From contig CALQHT020000012.1 of assembly GCA_943330455.2 (NCBI GenBank), positions 1 to 41,292 of the forward strand: a DNA stretch of 41,292 nt, given 5' to 3'. The translations under genes and the position numbers were made by a program. Positions within the stretch are counted from its first letter, which is position 1. Each line of letters begins with the position of its first letter. Shown one piece after another: positions 1 through 8,189 of this stretch. This DNA comes from Nitrosovibrio sp. Nv4 (lineage in GTDB: Bacteria; Pseudomonadota; Alphaproteobacteria; Acetobacterales; Acetobacteraceae). The notes beneath the pieces are model-generated. The model was not told the origin of the DNA, searched no databases, and was given only the letters and a program-made list of their open reading frames with translations.

Positions 1-147
1 ACAGCCTGGTCCAGGCCGCGAAGGCAAAGGCGCGCGGATATCGATCAACCCGTAACCTCAAAGCCATGGTCTATCTCATCGCCGGAAAGCTCGACCTCAG
101 GCTGCCAGTATGAAATCGTTACCACCCACTCCAAACAGCGAGGAGCC
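1..147 (+). mobile_element. Right end of an ISL3-like insertion sequence (partial)
   Basis: The window opens inside an insertion sequence. It holds the last 36 codons of a transposase and then a short tail ending near base 147. The tail carries CCACTCCAAACAGCG followed by GAGGAGCC, whose reverse complement starts GGCTCCTCG. That resembles the GGCTCTTCG-type terminal repeats I know from ISL3-family elements, so I place the IS boundary there. The left end lies outside the window, so neither the inverted repeat nor an 8-bp target duplication can be confirmed; bases 148-155 would be the right duplicate. Confidence 0.5.
3..113 (+). CDS. Transposase, ISL3-like, C-terminal fragment
   Basis: Thirty-six codons run in frame from base 3 to a TGA at 111-113, with the start beyond the window edge. 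The peptide contains AAKAKARGYRSTRN and ends in MVYLIAGKLDL plus a few residues. The pattern AK.KARGYR followed by a hydrophobic stretch and GKL is the C-terminus I recognise from ISL3 (IS204/IS1001/IS1096/IS1165) transposases, which cut and paste DNA through a DDE catalytic core. The catalytic residues are not visible here, so activity cannot be judged. No resident gene appears to be interrupted: the next gene ends at 422 on the other strand. Confidence 0.6.
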   Translation, partial: SLVQAAKAKARGYRSTRNLKAMVYLIAGKLDLRLPV

Positions 148-421
148 TCGGATTCACTGTGTTCCAAGAATATTACATGGATCCTCAATGCCATCGCGAT
201 AGGTAATCATGACGATGTACGTCTGTCCAGACCGATTTGTGCGTTCCGTCGATTTCGACGATCCTGCTGGCGATATCTGTAGTATTAATTTGCGTTCAGG
301 CGTTGCAGGCGCGATCCTGTCTCAGGGATCCGAAGTCATGATACCTAACGGCCCCCAACTTGCCGTTGCAAGGTCAGATTTGGGAAATCCACGAAGGTTT
401 CTGATTTTGCACCGCCGGATT
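148..421. other. Intergenic, no gene seen
   Basis: This stretch between the IS end and the stop codon of the first minus-strand gene is less GC-rich than its neighbours and shows no reading frame with convincing codon use. I see no RNA gene or strong hairpin in it. Confidence 0.5.
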
Positions 422-1105
422 TTACCACGGAATGATCTGATTCCGGTAATCCACGAACGCCTGCCCGCCCGCGCCCCAGCGTGCGGCGATCGTGTCGGCG
501 ACGCCGCGCACGCTGGTCTCGATATCCAAAGGCGCGGTCGGCCCGCCCATCGACGTGCGCACCACGCCCGGATGCATGGCCAGCACGGTGATGCCAGCAG
601 CGGCATGACGCGCGCGGAAGCTCCGGATCAGGGAGTTCAACGCCGCCTTGCTGGCTCGATACAACTCCGCCCGTCCGTCGTCGTTGGTGCCGATACTGCC
701 CAAGATCGAGGACATGAAAGCGATCATACCACCCGGCGTCACATGGCGCGCCAGGGTGTCGGCCACGCGGATCGGGCTGATTGCATTGGTCAGGAAGAGG
801 GCCTGGATGTCGTCGTCCGGCACCTGTCGCAGATCGGCACCGCGCCCGGCCATGATCCCGGCATTCAGGAACAGCAGATCGAACGATCGGCCCGCCAACC
901 GGTCCGACAATGCCTGGGCCTGAGGGACGGACGTGATGTCCAGGGTTTCCAATGCCAATCGCCCACCGGACTCACGGGACAATGCATCGAGGTCCGCCGA
1001 CGCGGTGCGCTGCGTGGTGGTCACATGCCAACCGCGCGCCAGATGTTCGCGCACCAGACCCAGCCCCAACCCGCGCGAGCCACCAATGATCAGCGCGTGT
1101 CGCAT
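422..1105 (-). CDS. Short-chain dehydrogenase/reductase (SDR)
   Basis: A 227-residue NAD(P)-dependent oxidoreductase of the classical SDR superfamily. It has the dinucleotide-binding glycine motif GGSRGLGLG (residues 8-16), the NAGI motif at 81-84, serines at 132-133 and the catalytic pair Tyr149 and Lys153 in YRASK. I chose the ATG at 1105, which puts the glycine motif next to the N-terminus as usual; the frame is open further upstream but that would run into livF. It begins only 25 bases after the livF stop on the same strand, so it is probably the last gene of the liv operon and may act on the imported compound. Closest known types are CsgA/sniffer-like SDRs; the substrate is unknown. Confidence 0.85.
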   Translation of the reverse strand: MRHALIIGGSRGLGLGLVREHLARGWHVTTTQRTASADLDALSRESGGRLALETLDITSVPQAQALSDRLAGRSFDLLFLNAGIMAGRGADLRQVPDDDIQALFLTNAISPIRVADTLARHVTPGGMIAFMSSILGSIGTNDDGRAELYRASKAALNSLIRSFRARHAAAGITVLAMHPGVVRTSMGGPTAPLDIETSVRGVADTIAARWGAGGQAFVDYRNQIIPW

Positions 1106-1130
1106 GCCCGTGGTGTCCTTTTCGTCCGGC

Positions 1131-1862
1131 TTATCCGCCCAGATAGATTTTGCGGATTTCCTCGCTGTCGCGCAATTCGGCCGGCACACCGGCCAGCGCG
1201 ATCCGCCCCAGGCCGAGGATAATGACGCGGTCGGCGATGTCGAGCGCCATTGGCACGTGCTGTTCCGCCACGATGATGGTCAGGCCGGTGCCCTTCAATG
1301 TGTGCAGGACCCCGAACAGCGCCTCGATCACCTTGGGCGCCAGCCCGACCGAGGGCTCATCCAGCAGCAGGATGCGCGGGCGCGCCATCAGGGCACGGGC
1401 GATGGCCAGCATCTGCTGCTCTCCGCCCGACAAGGTGCCGGAAATCTGTGCGCGTCTTTCGGCGAGGCGAGGAAACAGGTCGAACACCATGGCCATGGCG
1501 TCGCCGACCTCGTTGCCCAGGCCGCGTTTGCGCATCGGCAAGGCGCCGGCTTCCAGGTTTTCCGTCACCGTCAGCGGGAAGAACAGGCGGCGGCCTTCGG
1601 GGACCTGGCTGATGCCCAGATGCACGATTTCATCCGGGCGGCGGCTGGCGATGTCCTGGCCGTTGAAGCGGATCTGCCCGTCGCGGCGGACCATCAGGCC
1701 GGAAATGGCGCGCAGAAGCGTGCTCTTGCCGGCGCCATTGGCACCCAGGACGGCAATGCTCTCGCCTTCCGCCATGCTGAAGGAGATATCGTGCAGGATC
1801 CGCACCGGTCCGTAGGAGGCGGACAGGTTGGCGACGTCCAGGATGGGGGTGTCAGCGGCCAA
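1131..1862 (-). CDS. livF: Liv-type ABC transporter ATP-binding protein LivF (cassette 1)
   Basis: A 243-residue ATPase of the branched-chain amino-acid (HAAT) ABC importer family, one of the two cytoplasmic motor subunits. Walker A is GANGAGKST (40-48), the signature is LSGGEQQ (144-150), Walker B is ILLLDEP (about 164-170), and VPEGRRLF (88-95) is the LivF-type Q-loop region. The only plausible start in frame is a TTG at 1862 with GAGG well placed upstream; an in-frame stop lies just before it. The gene overlaps the end of livG by 11 bases, which implies translational coupling. The HAAT family imports amino acids but also amides, urea and aromatic acids, so the substrate is open. Confidence 0.93.
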   Translation of the reverse strand: MAADTPILDVANLSASYGPVRILHDISFSMAEGESIAVLGANGAGKSTLLRAISGLMVRRDGQIRFNGQDIASRRPDEIVHLGISQVPEGRRLFFPLTVTENLEAGALPMRKRGLGNEVGDAMAMVFDLFPRLAERRAQISGTLSGGEQQMLAIARALMARPRILLLDEPSVGLAPKVIEALFGVLHTLKGTGLTIIVAEQHVPMALDIADRVIILGLGRIALAGVPAELRDSEEIRKIYLGG

Positions 1863-2616
1863 GATAGGCCTCGATCACGGCTTCGGATTGACGGATCTCG
1901 GCGGGCGCGCCATCGGCAATCTTGCGGCCGAAATGCAGCACCGCGACGTGGTCGCACAGGTTCAGCACGAACTCGACATTGTGTTCCACCAGCAGGACGG
2001 TGGTGCCGGCGTCGCGAGCACGATGGATGGCGGCGGTCAGGGCTTCGACTTCCGGTCCTGCCAGACCGGCGGCGGGTTCGTCTAGCAGCAGCAACCGAGG
2101 CTCCGCCGCCAAGGCGCGGGCGGTGGCGACCAGGCGCTGCTGGCCATAGGTGATCCGCGACACCGGCAGTTCCGCCAGATGGCCGATGCCGACCAGGTCG
2201 ATGGCGCGCTGCACCCGGGCGACAGCATCCCCCAGGTCCGATGCAAATCCGGCCATATGGGTAATCGACTGCCAGAGTTTCAGCCGGTCATGGCGTTCGG
2301 CGCCGACCAGGATGTTTTCCGCGACGGTCATGGTGCCGAACAGGTTCACCAACTGAAACGCCCGCGACACCCCAGCGGCGGCGACGCGATGGCTCGGCAG
2401 TCCGTCCAGCCTGGTGTCGCCGAGATGGACTTCGCCCTCGGTGGGGGCGAAGGCGCCGGCGACGATGTTGAACAAGGTGCTCTTGCCGGCCCCGTTCGGG
2501 CCGATCACGGCGCAGATTTCCTGGCGGGCGACGTGCAGGTCCACGGCTTCCAAAGCCGTCAGGCCGCCGAAGCGCATGCTGACCCCGTTCAGGCGGAGGA
2601 ACGTCGGGTCAGCCAC
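1852..2616 (-). CDS. livG: Liv-type ABC transporter ATP-binding protein LivG (cassette 1)
   Basis: A 254-residue ATPase partner of LivF. Walker A is GPNGAGKST (39-47), the signature region is the LivG-type variant ITYGQQR (155-161), Walker B is LLLLDEP (175-181), and the switch histidine follows in VEHN (H212). The insertion between Walker A and the signature is longer than in LivF, as is usual for LivG. Translation starts at a GTG (2616). It overlaps livM by 8 bases and livF by 11, so it sits in a tightly coupled operon read right to left. Confidence 0.93.
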   Translation of the reverse strand: MADPTFLRLNGVSMRFGGLTALEAVDLHVARQEICAVIGPNGAGKSTLFNIVAGAFAPTEGEVHLGDTRLDGLPSHRVAAAGVSRAFQLVNLFGTMTVAENILVGAERHDRLKLWQSITHMAGFASDLGDAVARVQRAIDLVGIGHLAELPVSRITYGQQRLVATARALAAEPRLLLLDEPAAGLAGPEVEALTAAIHRARDAGTTVLLVEHNVEFVLNLCDHVAVLHFGRKIADGAPAEIRQSEAVIEAYLGR

Positions 2617-3601
2617 GGGTCGTGCCCTTGATGCGATGCTCCAGGTCCTCGATCAGGCCGCCGATGCCGCGCGGGGCCAGCAGGACCACGACCAGCACCA
2701 GGATGCCGGAGATCAGCACTTGCTGGGTGCTGGCGAACCCCAAAAGCTCTGGCCCGATGCCCAGCAAAACCGTGGCGGCGGCGGTGCCGCGCATGCTGCC
2801 AAGCCCGCCGACCAGGACGATGAACAGCCAGACGAAGGTGATGTCCAGGCTGAGCACATAGGGGTTCAAGGTCAGATGGAAGAAGGCGTAGACCCAGCCC
2901 GCGGTGGCGGCGAACCCGGCGGACAGGATGAAGCCGGCCAGCCGGGTGCGAGCGATGTCGATGCCCGCGGCGCCGGCGGCGGCCTCGTTGTCACGGCTGG
3001 CGACGATGGCGCGCCCGAAGCGGGACAGCCGGATGTTTTCCAGGATCAGCGCCGTCAGCAGCAGCACCGTCAGGGCGACCAGATACATGCCGGTGCCGCG
3101 CAACGGGATTCCGAACAGGACCAAAGGCGGGATGCCGGTGATGCCGTAGGCGCCGCCAGTGATGTCGCTCGCCTGACGCGCGAAGACTTCCGCGAACAGG
3201 CCGAACGCCAGGGTGGCGACCGACAGGAACATGCCGCGCAGACGCAGCACCGGCACGCCGATGATGGCCGCGGCGAGACAACTGCCGGCGATGGCGACGG
3301 GCAAGGTCAGCCAGGGGGACACGCCATGCCGCTGCGCCAGGATCGCCGTCAGATAGGCGCCGATCCCCAGAAACGCGCTATGCGCCAGGGAGAACAACCC
3401 GATCCGCCCGATGGTGAAGTTCAGGCTCAAGGTCAGGATCATGGTGATCGCGACATTGGTGGCCAGGGTCAAATAATAGCCGTTGGTGATCGCCGCCGGC
3501 AGCGACGCCAGCACCAGCGCGATCGCGGCCCAGATTGCCAAGCGCTTCGGGGTCCAACTCGGCCGATCCAGCAGGGCGGAGGCGGTGGGAGGCGTGCTCA
3601 C
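2609..3601 (-). CDS. livM: Liv-type ABC transporter permease LivM (cassette 1)
   Basis: A 330-residue inner-membrane permease with about nine to ten hydrophobic segments. It has the conserved LivM loops SLNFTIGRIGLFSLAHSAFLG near residues 59-79 and FGRAIVASRDNEAAA near 194-208, the latter being the cytoplasmic contact for the ATPase subunits. LivH and LivM together form the channel. The start is a GTG whose first base pair overlaps the livH stop (GTGA, 4 bases), so the two are translationally coupled. Confidence 0.92.
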   Translation of the reverse strand: MSTPPTASALLDRPSWTPKRLAIWAAIALVLASLPAAITNGYYLTLATNVAITMILTLSLNFTIGRIGLFSLAHSAFLGIGAYLTAILAQRHGVSPWLTLPVAIAGSCLAAAIIGVPVLRLRGMFLSVATLAFGLFAEVFARQASDITGGAYGITGIPPLVLFGIPLRGTGMYLVALTVLLLTALILENIRLSRFGRAIVASRDNEAAAGAAGIDIARTRLAGFILSAGFAATAGWVYAFFHLTLNPYVLSLDITFVWLFIVLVGGLGSMRGTAAATVLLGIGPELLGFASTQQVLISGILVLVVVLLAPRGIGGLIEDLEHRIKGTTRG

Positions 3602-4476
3602 CCCAGCCTCCAGCGCGACGCGATCAGGCCCTGCGGTCGAACGAACAGGAACAGCATCAGCATGACGAAGGCGATGCCCTCACTGTAGAGGGAACCGATG
3701 TAATAGGCCGTCGCGACCTCAAACAGACCCAGCAACAGCCCGCCGGTCAGCGCGCCAAGGGGGGAGACGAGGCCGCCGATGATCAGCGCGATGAAGCCTT
3801 TGACACCCGGCGCCTCGCCCATCAGGTAGCCGGCGGCGTAGAGCGGGCCATACAGCCAGGCCAGGATGGCCGCGATCAACCCGCCGATGGCGAAGGCGGC
3901 GAAGCGGACGCGGCCCAGGTCCACCCCGACGATCTGCGCGCCGAGCGGGTCGATGGCGGCGATGCGGAAGGACCGGCCGAAGGTGGTGCGGTGCAGGAAC
4001 AGCCACAATCCGGCGAACACCGACGCGGTCGCGCCGAACACGAACAGGGTCTGCGGCAGGATGAACAGGCTGTCGCCCAGGATCATCGGTTCCGGCGGCA
4101 ACGGTCCGTCGAGGCGCACTTCCTCGCGCCCGAAGATCAGGCCGGTCGAGTAACGGACCACCACCAGGATGCCGAGCAACGCGACGACCAGGGTGTTGAT
4201 GTCGGCGTTGCGGCCTTGCAGGGGGCGGATCACGAGCCGCTCCGCCAGCAGGGAGATCAGGGTGGCGCCGCCGATCGCGCAGATCACGGCCAAAGGATAG
4301 GGCAGATGGGCGCCGATCATCGCCGCGCCGAACACGGCGGACAGCATCATCCACTCGCCCTGGGCAAAGTTCAGGATGCCCGTGGCGTTGATGATGACGA
4401 AATAGCTGAGCGCCATCATCGCGTAGACGCACCCGACCTGTAGGCCGGACAGCAGGATCAGGGGCAGGAATTCCAC
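3598..4476 (-). CDS. livH: Liv-type ABC transporter permease LivH (cassette 1)
   Basis: A 292-residue inner-membrane permease, the second channel subunit. Hydrophobic segments cover most of the protein, and the family motif GILNFAQGEWMMLSA lies near residues 33-47. The later motif FGRSFRIAAIDPLGA marks the ATPase coupling loop. The start is a GTG (4476), 14 bases after the livK stop, and the stop overlaps the livM start. Confidence 0.92.
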   Translation of the reverse strand: MEFLPLILLSGLQVGCVYAMMALSYFVIINATGILNFAQGEWMMLSAVFGAAMIGAHLPYPLAVICAIGGATLISLLAERLVIRPLQGRNADINTLVVALLGILVVVRYSTGLIFGREEVRLDGPLPPEPMILGDSLFILPQTLFVFGATASVFAGLWLFLHRTTFGRSFRIAAIDPLGAQIVGVDLGRVRFAAFAIGGLIAAILAWLYGPLYAAGYLMGEAPGVKGFIALIIGGLVSPLGALTGGLLLGLFEVATAYYIGSLYSEGIAFVMLMLFLFVRPQGLIASRWRLG

Positions 4477-4490
4477 GTGCTGGGCAGAGA

Positions 4491-5648
4491 CTAGAAGTCG
4501 ACCGACCCGGCATATTGGCCGTCTTTCACGAGCCGGATCACCACCTGCTTTTCGCTGATGATCCCGTCATGGTCGGTAGGTGTGAAGCTGACATTGGTGC
4601 CTTCGCGTCCGACGAGGCTCTGCCAGTTGGTGGTGGCTTCCAGGGCGTCGCGCAGCTTGGCGCGGTCGGCCGACCCGGCGCGCTTGATGGCATCCACCAC
4701 CAGGGTCACCATGTCGTAGGCCGCGATCATCTGCGTGCTGGCCTTGGCGCGGTCGGCGTAGCGGGCCATCAGCTTGGCCTCCACCGCTTTCACGTCGGGG
4801 CGCGCCATATCGACGCCGTCGACGAACATGAAGCCGTCCGCCGCCTTGCCGGCCAGGGCCGGGAACGTGGTCGTGGCGAACAGATTGTTGCCGATCATCG
4901 GTGCCTTGGTGCCGACCAGGGCATGCGCCTTGATATAGTTGGACAGATCGGCGATCGACGCGCCGGACACCAGCACCACGGTCGGATTGGACGCCTTAAT
5001 GCGCAGCGCCTGGGCGGTGACATCGACCGATCCGGGCGAAATCTGCTCTTTCGCCACGATGTTGAAACCGGCTTCGACCAGGAACCGCGCCTGATTGTCC
5101 GACAGGCTGAGCCCGGTCTCGCTGCCGTCGCGGATCACCGCGAGGCGGGGGTTCTCGAACTTCGCCTTCAGGTAGCGGATCAGGCCCTGGGTGGCGATCG
5201 AATCGCGCAGCCCCAGGCGGAAATACCAATGCTTGTGCGGCTTGGTCAGCGCCTCTGCCACGTTGGTGGGGGAGCCGTTGGGGACCTTCAACTCCTCGGC
5301 CATGCGCTGGGCGGCGAGCCCGGTGGCGGAGGAGCCGACCTCGAAGATGAACGACGCGCCGGCGCCGGCCAGCTTCTCCACCTTTTGGGCGGCGATGGCG
5401 GGGTTGTTTTCGTCGTCTTCCATCAGCAGCTTGATCTGACGGCCGAGGACGCCGCCGGCGGCGTTGATTTCCTCGACCCGCAGGATCGTGGCATCGCGCA
5501 TCAGCAGCGCATAGTAGGACGCCTGTTTGGCGGCATCGAAGGTGACGCCCATGATGATGGGGTCATTGGCCTGGGCCATGACTCGCCCGGTCGTCGCGGC
5601 CAGCGCCGGACCCGCGAGCGCGCCAAAAGTGAATTGCCGCCTGAGCAT
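4491..5648 (-). CDS. livK: Periplasmic substrate-binding protein, LivK type (cassette 1)
   Basis: A 385-residue type I periplasmic binding protein (Peripla_BP_6 family). The N-terminus MLRRQFTFGALAGPALAATTG has paired arginines ahead of a short hydrophobic stretch and a cleavage-like VMAQA, so export by Tat or Sec is likely. The mature part has the EINAAGGVLGRQIKLL element and the following EDDENNP.IAAQKVE found in amino-acid and amide binding proteins. The ATG at 5648 is preceded by GGGGAAA as a ribosome site. It is the first gene of livKHMGF-SDR. Which ligand is bound cannot be read from the sequence. Confidence 0.9.
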   Translation of the reverse strand: MLRRQFTFGALAGPALAATTGRVMAQANDPIIMGVTFDAAKQASYYALLMRDATILRVEEINAAGGVLGRQIKLLMEDDENNPAIAAQKVEKLAGAGASFIFEVGSSATGLAAQRMAEELKVPNGSPTNVAEALTKPHKHWYFRLGLRDSIATQGLIRYLKAKFENPRLAVIRDGSETGLSLSDNQARFLVEAGFNIVAKEQISPGSVDVTAQALRIKASNPTVVLVSGASIADLSNYIKAHALVGTKAPMIGNNLFATTTFPALAGKAADGFMFVDGVDMARPDVKAVEAKLMARYADRAKASTQMIAAYDMVTLVVDAIKRAGSADRAKLRDALEATTNWQSLVGREGTNVSFTPTDHDGIISEKQVVIRLVKDGQYAGSVDF

Positions 5649-5777
5649 TGCCGTTTCCCCAATTTATCGTTGTCTCGGCCATGGCCGCCGTTTGACGGCA
5701 TGGTGGCGGCAATCCCTCGGCCGGTCAAATCGGCCGCGGGCGCCTCGCTGCCCCATGCCCCCCAAGGGCCGTCGTGC

Positions 5778-7112
5778 TTACTTCTTCGCCTTCGGCTTGC
5801 CGAACATCGCGCCCAGATCGATCGCGCCGGCCATCGCGAGGTAGCCGTACCGGTTCGGATGCAGCTTGTCGCCCGGTCCGCCGATGCTCGAATTCGGCTG
5901 GTGCTCGGGCTTCAGCTCTCCGGTTTTCGGATCCAGGGTCGCCAGGTCGAACTCCACCACGCCGTCGAAAATGCCCGAGGTTCGGATGAACGCGTTGTAG
6001 GCCTGCCGTTTTTCCTCGATGGCCGGCGTTCCATGCGTGCCATTGGCGCTGTTCAGCGACGGGGTCAGCGTGGCCATGAAGATCTTCACCCCGGGAATGC
6101 CGGCGCGGAGCCGCTTCACGCCCTCCCGCACGCCATCCGTCACGGCCGCGACCGTTTCGCCACCGGTGCCGAAATCGTTGATCCCCTCCAGCCACACCAC
6201 CGTCGAGACATTGGGCAGCGCGATGATGTCGCGATCCAGCCGATCCAGCGCCCTCGGGCCGCCGGGGACGGGTTTGGCCAGGTAATCCACCGGCCCGATC
6301 ACCCGGTTGCCGCCGATCCCCTGGTTGACCACGCTGAACCTCTCCCCGAACACTGCATGCACGCGGCGGGAGAACGCATCCGGCCAGCGATCGTCGCCGT
6401 TGATGGTGGACCCTGTGCCATCGGTGATCGAATCCCCGAACGTCACGACGGTCTTCGCGCCGGCCACATCCATCTGCACCGCATCCAGGAAATACCAAGA
6501 CGTCGTGGTAAACGGGAACGCGGTCTCCGCTTCCCCGGCACCGAGCGCGCCGGTGCGCGGACCGGACAGATAGGATGTGGCCAGCGCCTTGGCATGCCAG
6601 GTGATCGGCCCGGAGTCTCCTACGACATGGAAACTGACCGCGAGCTTGCGGTTGGCCAGCATCGGATCGGCCGCCTTCTTCACCCAACCCAGTGGCACGG
6701 CGTCGCTGAGCACCATCGCTCCCGGGGCCACGGTGACGCTGGGTTTGCCGCCGAAGGTGATCTTCTGGTTGGTCCCCGGCACCAGGGCACTGCCGCTGCT
6801 TTGCAGCCCGACATAAGCGCCGTCGAAGGTCACCGGCCGCGTGCCGAACACGTTGGACAACCGAATCCGCGCCTGTTTGCCCCATATATCGGGCCGCACG
6901 ATCAGCCTAAAGCTCTGGTCGGAGGCCCCGGTTTCCGCCGATGGCAAGGCGAACTTCATTTCGGGCTGGGCTGTGGGATTGCCGATCGGATACGGGCCAT
7001 GGACAGACGCCGTCCAACTCGCGACCCAATTCGGGGCCGGTGCGGCCTGAATGCTTGTGCCACCCAGTAGCGGCATGGCGGCCAGAACCGCCGCGGTCAG
7101 CATGAACCTCAT
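5778..7112 (-). CDS. Secreted SGNH/GDSL-family hydrolase
   Basis: A 444-residue exported esterase-type hydrolase. A Sec signal peptide covers residues 1-24 (hydrophobic run, then IQAAPA). An N-terminal beta-rich region of about 200 residues precedes the catalytic domain. All SGNH blocks are present: block I GDSITDG with the nucleophile Ser228, block II Gly in GIGGNR (265-270), block III Asn312 in EGINDFG, and block V Asp415 and His418 in DKLHP. The family deacylates lipids, acetylated sugars or other esters in the periplasm or outside the cell. It is read in the same direction as the liv cassette and ends 129 bases before livK, so it may supply that transporter, but separate transcription is also possible. 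Ribosome site is GGGGAAA before the ATG. Confidence 0.9.
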   Translation of the reverse strand: MRFMLTAAVLAAMPLLGGTSIQAAPAPNWVASWTASVHGPYPIGNPTAQPEMKFALPSAETGASDQSFRLIVRPDIWGKQARIRLSNVFGTRPVTFDGAYVGLQSSGSALVPGTNQKITFGGKPSVTVAPGAMVLSDAVPLGWVKKAADPMLANRKLAVSFHVVGDSGPITWHAKALATSYLSGPRTGALGAGEAETAFPFTTTSWYFLDAVQMDVAGAKTVVTFGDSITDGTGSTINGDDRWPDAFSRRVHAVFGERFSVVNQGIGGNRVIGPVDYLAKPVPGGPRALDRLDRDIIALPNVSTVVWLEGINDFGTGGETVAAVTDGVREGVKRLRAGIPGVKIFMATLTPSLNSANGTHGTPAIEEKRQAYNAFIRTSGIFDGVVEFDLATLDPKTGELKPEHQPNSSIGGPGDKLHPNRYGYLAMAGAIDLGAMFGKPKAKK

Positions 7113-7159
7113 GGTGTTTCCCCGTCTTTTGTTGCGAGAAGGCTAGACCGGTTCGCGGC

Positions 7160-7199
7160 TTGGGGAAATACCGGTGGATCGGGCGGAATTGACATCGGT
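7160..7199 (+). promoter_or_regulatory. 40-bp conserved intergenic motif, copy 1
   Basis: This segment begins with TTGGGGAAATACCG and aligns without gaps over 40 bases to 8079-8118, with all of the first 14 positions and about 14 of the next 26 identical (CGGA, AC and TCGGT are kept at the same spacing). It lies between the toxin stop and the GDSL hydrolase start, reading away from that hydrolase. It could be an operator, a promoter element or the trace of a duplication; which one is not known. Confidence 0.4.
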
Positions 7200-7279
7200 C
7201 GCGTCGGCTGTCGGTGCAGCGTAAAGATGTCCGACATCCTGCAGTACGTGACCTGCCCGGACGCGCGCGTTTGGTTCGA

Positions 7280-7714
7280 TCAGTCGCGCGGGCTGGATTT
7301 CCCCTGCCCCGCGGCCCAGATCTGGGCCACCTTCGCCATGATCTGGTCGAACAAGCGGGGCGGTAGGAAGCCATACGCAAAGCGGTCGCGAGACGGAGGA
7401 ATTGGACGGAGATCAAACCCCGGCCACGCAAATTCGTTCACCTCGTCGAGAACGACCCAAGACCGTGCGTCATCAAGGCCAAGGTGTCGTTTCACCGCCG
7501 CTGGTATCTCCAACGCCGCGACGGCGATGCCCGGGGGACTGTGGGTCACGGGAGCGACGCGGACCAAGAGGCTGCCGTCAGCCTGGTTCTCGATCGCCAG
7601 CACGATGACGCAGGTGCGGGATTTGGTGCCTTCGTCCCGACCGGCGTTGTGTTCGTGGTGCCAGAGGTAGCTGTAGGAAATGACCAAGCCAAGCCGAGGG
7701 TCGGGAAGTGCCAT
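7280..7714 (-). CDS. PemK-like growth inhibitor / toxin
   Basis: A 144-residue protein that I recognise as the alphaproteobacterial PemK-like plasmid-maintenance toxin type. Its features are a start with P.PGLVI-like beta strand (PDPRLGLVISYSYLW), a basic GTKSRTCVIVLA strand, APVTHSPP in the middle, and the conserved block AAVKRHLGLDDARSWV (93-108) followed by a W.GFDLRPI element. MazF/PemK enzymes cut single-stranded RNA; this subfamily is divergent and cleavage is inferred. It starts 11 bases after the antitoxin stop, in the usual antitoxin-first order. Both genes stand apart from the flanking transport operons. Confidence 0.7.
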   Translation of the reverse strand: MALPDPRLGLVISYSYLWHHEHNAGRDEGTKSRTCVIVLAIENQADGSLLVRVAPVTHSPPGIAVAALEIPAAVKRHLGLDDARSWVVLDEVNEFAWPGFDLRPIPPSRDRFAYGFLPPRLFDQIMAKVAQIWAAGQGKSSPRD

Positions 7715-7725
7715 AAGCCGGCTGT

Positions 7726-7998
7726 CTATTCATCATCCAGCAACGCATTGAGGTGGTCGTGCTCGCTGTCCATGCGGCCCGCCGTCATCCGGGTGATTTC
7801 GTCCTGGGTCATCTCGGCGACCGCGCGGCTACGGCGGGCGAGTGCCTTGAGCCGCTGCATCTCCTCAAACTCCACCGCGGACACGAAATATCCCATCGCT
7901 CGGCCATGGCTGGTCACGGCGACTGGCTCCCGTTGGGCGATTTCCCGGTATTGGCCGAAATTCCGGGCGAACTCAGTGGCTGAGACCTCACGCATCAT
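7726..7998 (-). CDS. Phd/YefM-type antitoxin
   Basis: A small protein of 89-90 residues. The N-terminal part EVSATEFARNFGQYREIAQREPVAVTSHGR is the Phd/YefM fold: a DNA-binding dimerisation domain ending in the typical V.SHGR.MGYFVS strand. The C-terminal third is acidic and helical, as expected of the segment that wraps the toxin. Two ATG codons occur in a row (7998 and 7995); GAGG lies 4 bases from the second and only 1 from the first, so the second may be the real start. Such antitoxins usually repress their own promoter, and the AT-richer stretch just upstream (8005-8045) is the likely promoter. Confidence 0.85.
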   Translation of the reverse strand: MMREVSATEFARNFGQYREIAQREPVAVTSHGRAMGYFVSAVEFEEMQRLKALARRSRAVAEMTQDEITRMTAGRMDSEHDHLNALLDDE

Positions 7999-8078
7999 GC
8001 CTCGCTTTCAACTGCGTATTTTACGTGTTTTCCGCGTTTTGGCAATCGAGGTTTGATCGAAGCTGTTACCGCGTCGCG

Positions 8079-8118
8079 TTGGGGAAATACCGCCAAGTCA
8101 ACCGGAGATTACGTCGGT
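8079..8118 (+). promoter_or_regulatory. 40-bp conserved intergenic motif, copy 2
   Basis: Second copy of the TTGGGGAAATACCG motif, in the same orientation as the one at 7160. It ends about 70 bases upstream of the dctP start codon and on the same strand, a position that fits an activator or promoter element for the TRAP operon. The similarity to copy 1 resumes a little further on (TCGGCT), with a two-base offset. Confidence 0.4.
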
Positions 8119-8189
8119 GTCATGTCGGCTTGCTGGCGGCACATCCCGGCCCTACCCTGGCGAACGGGTGGAAACACAGGATTATCAGC

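Noticed and set aside
209-2153. Long plus-strand open frames opposite the SDR, livF and livG genes
   Set aside because: Low-complexity composition and complete overlap with well supported minus-strand genes; same applies to long frames at 2414-4443 and 4515-7070.
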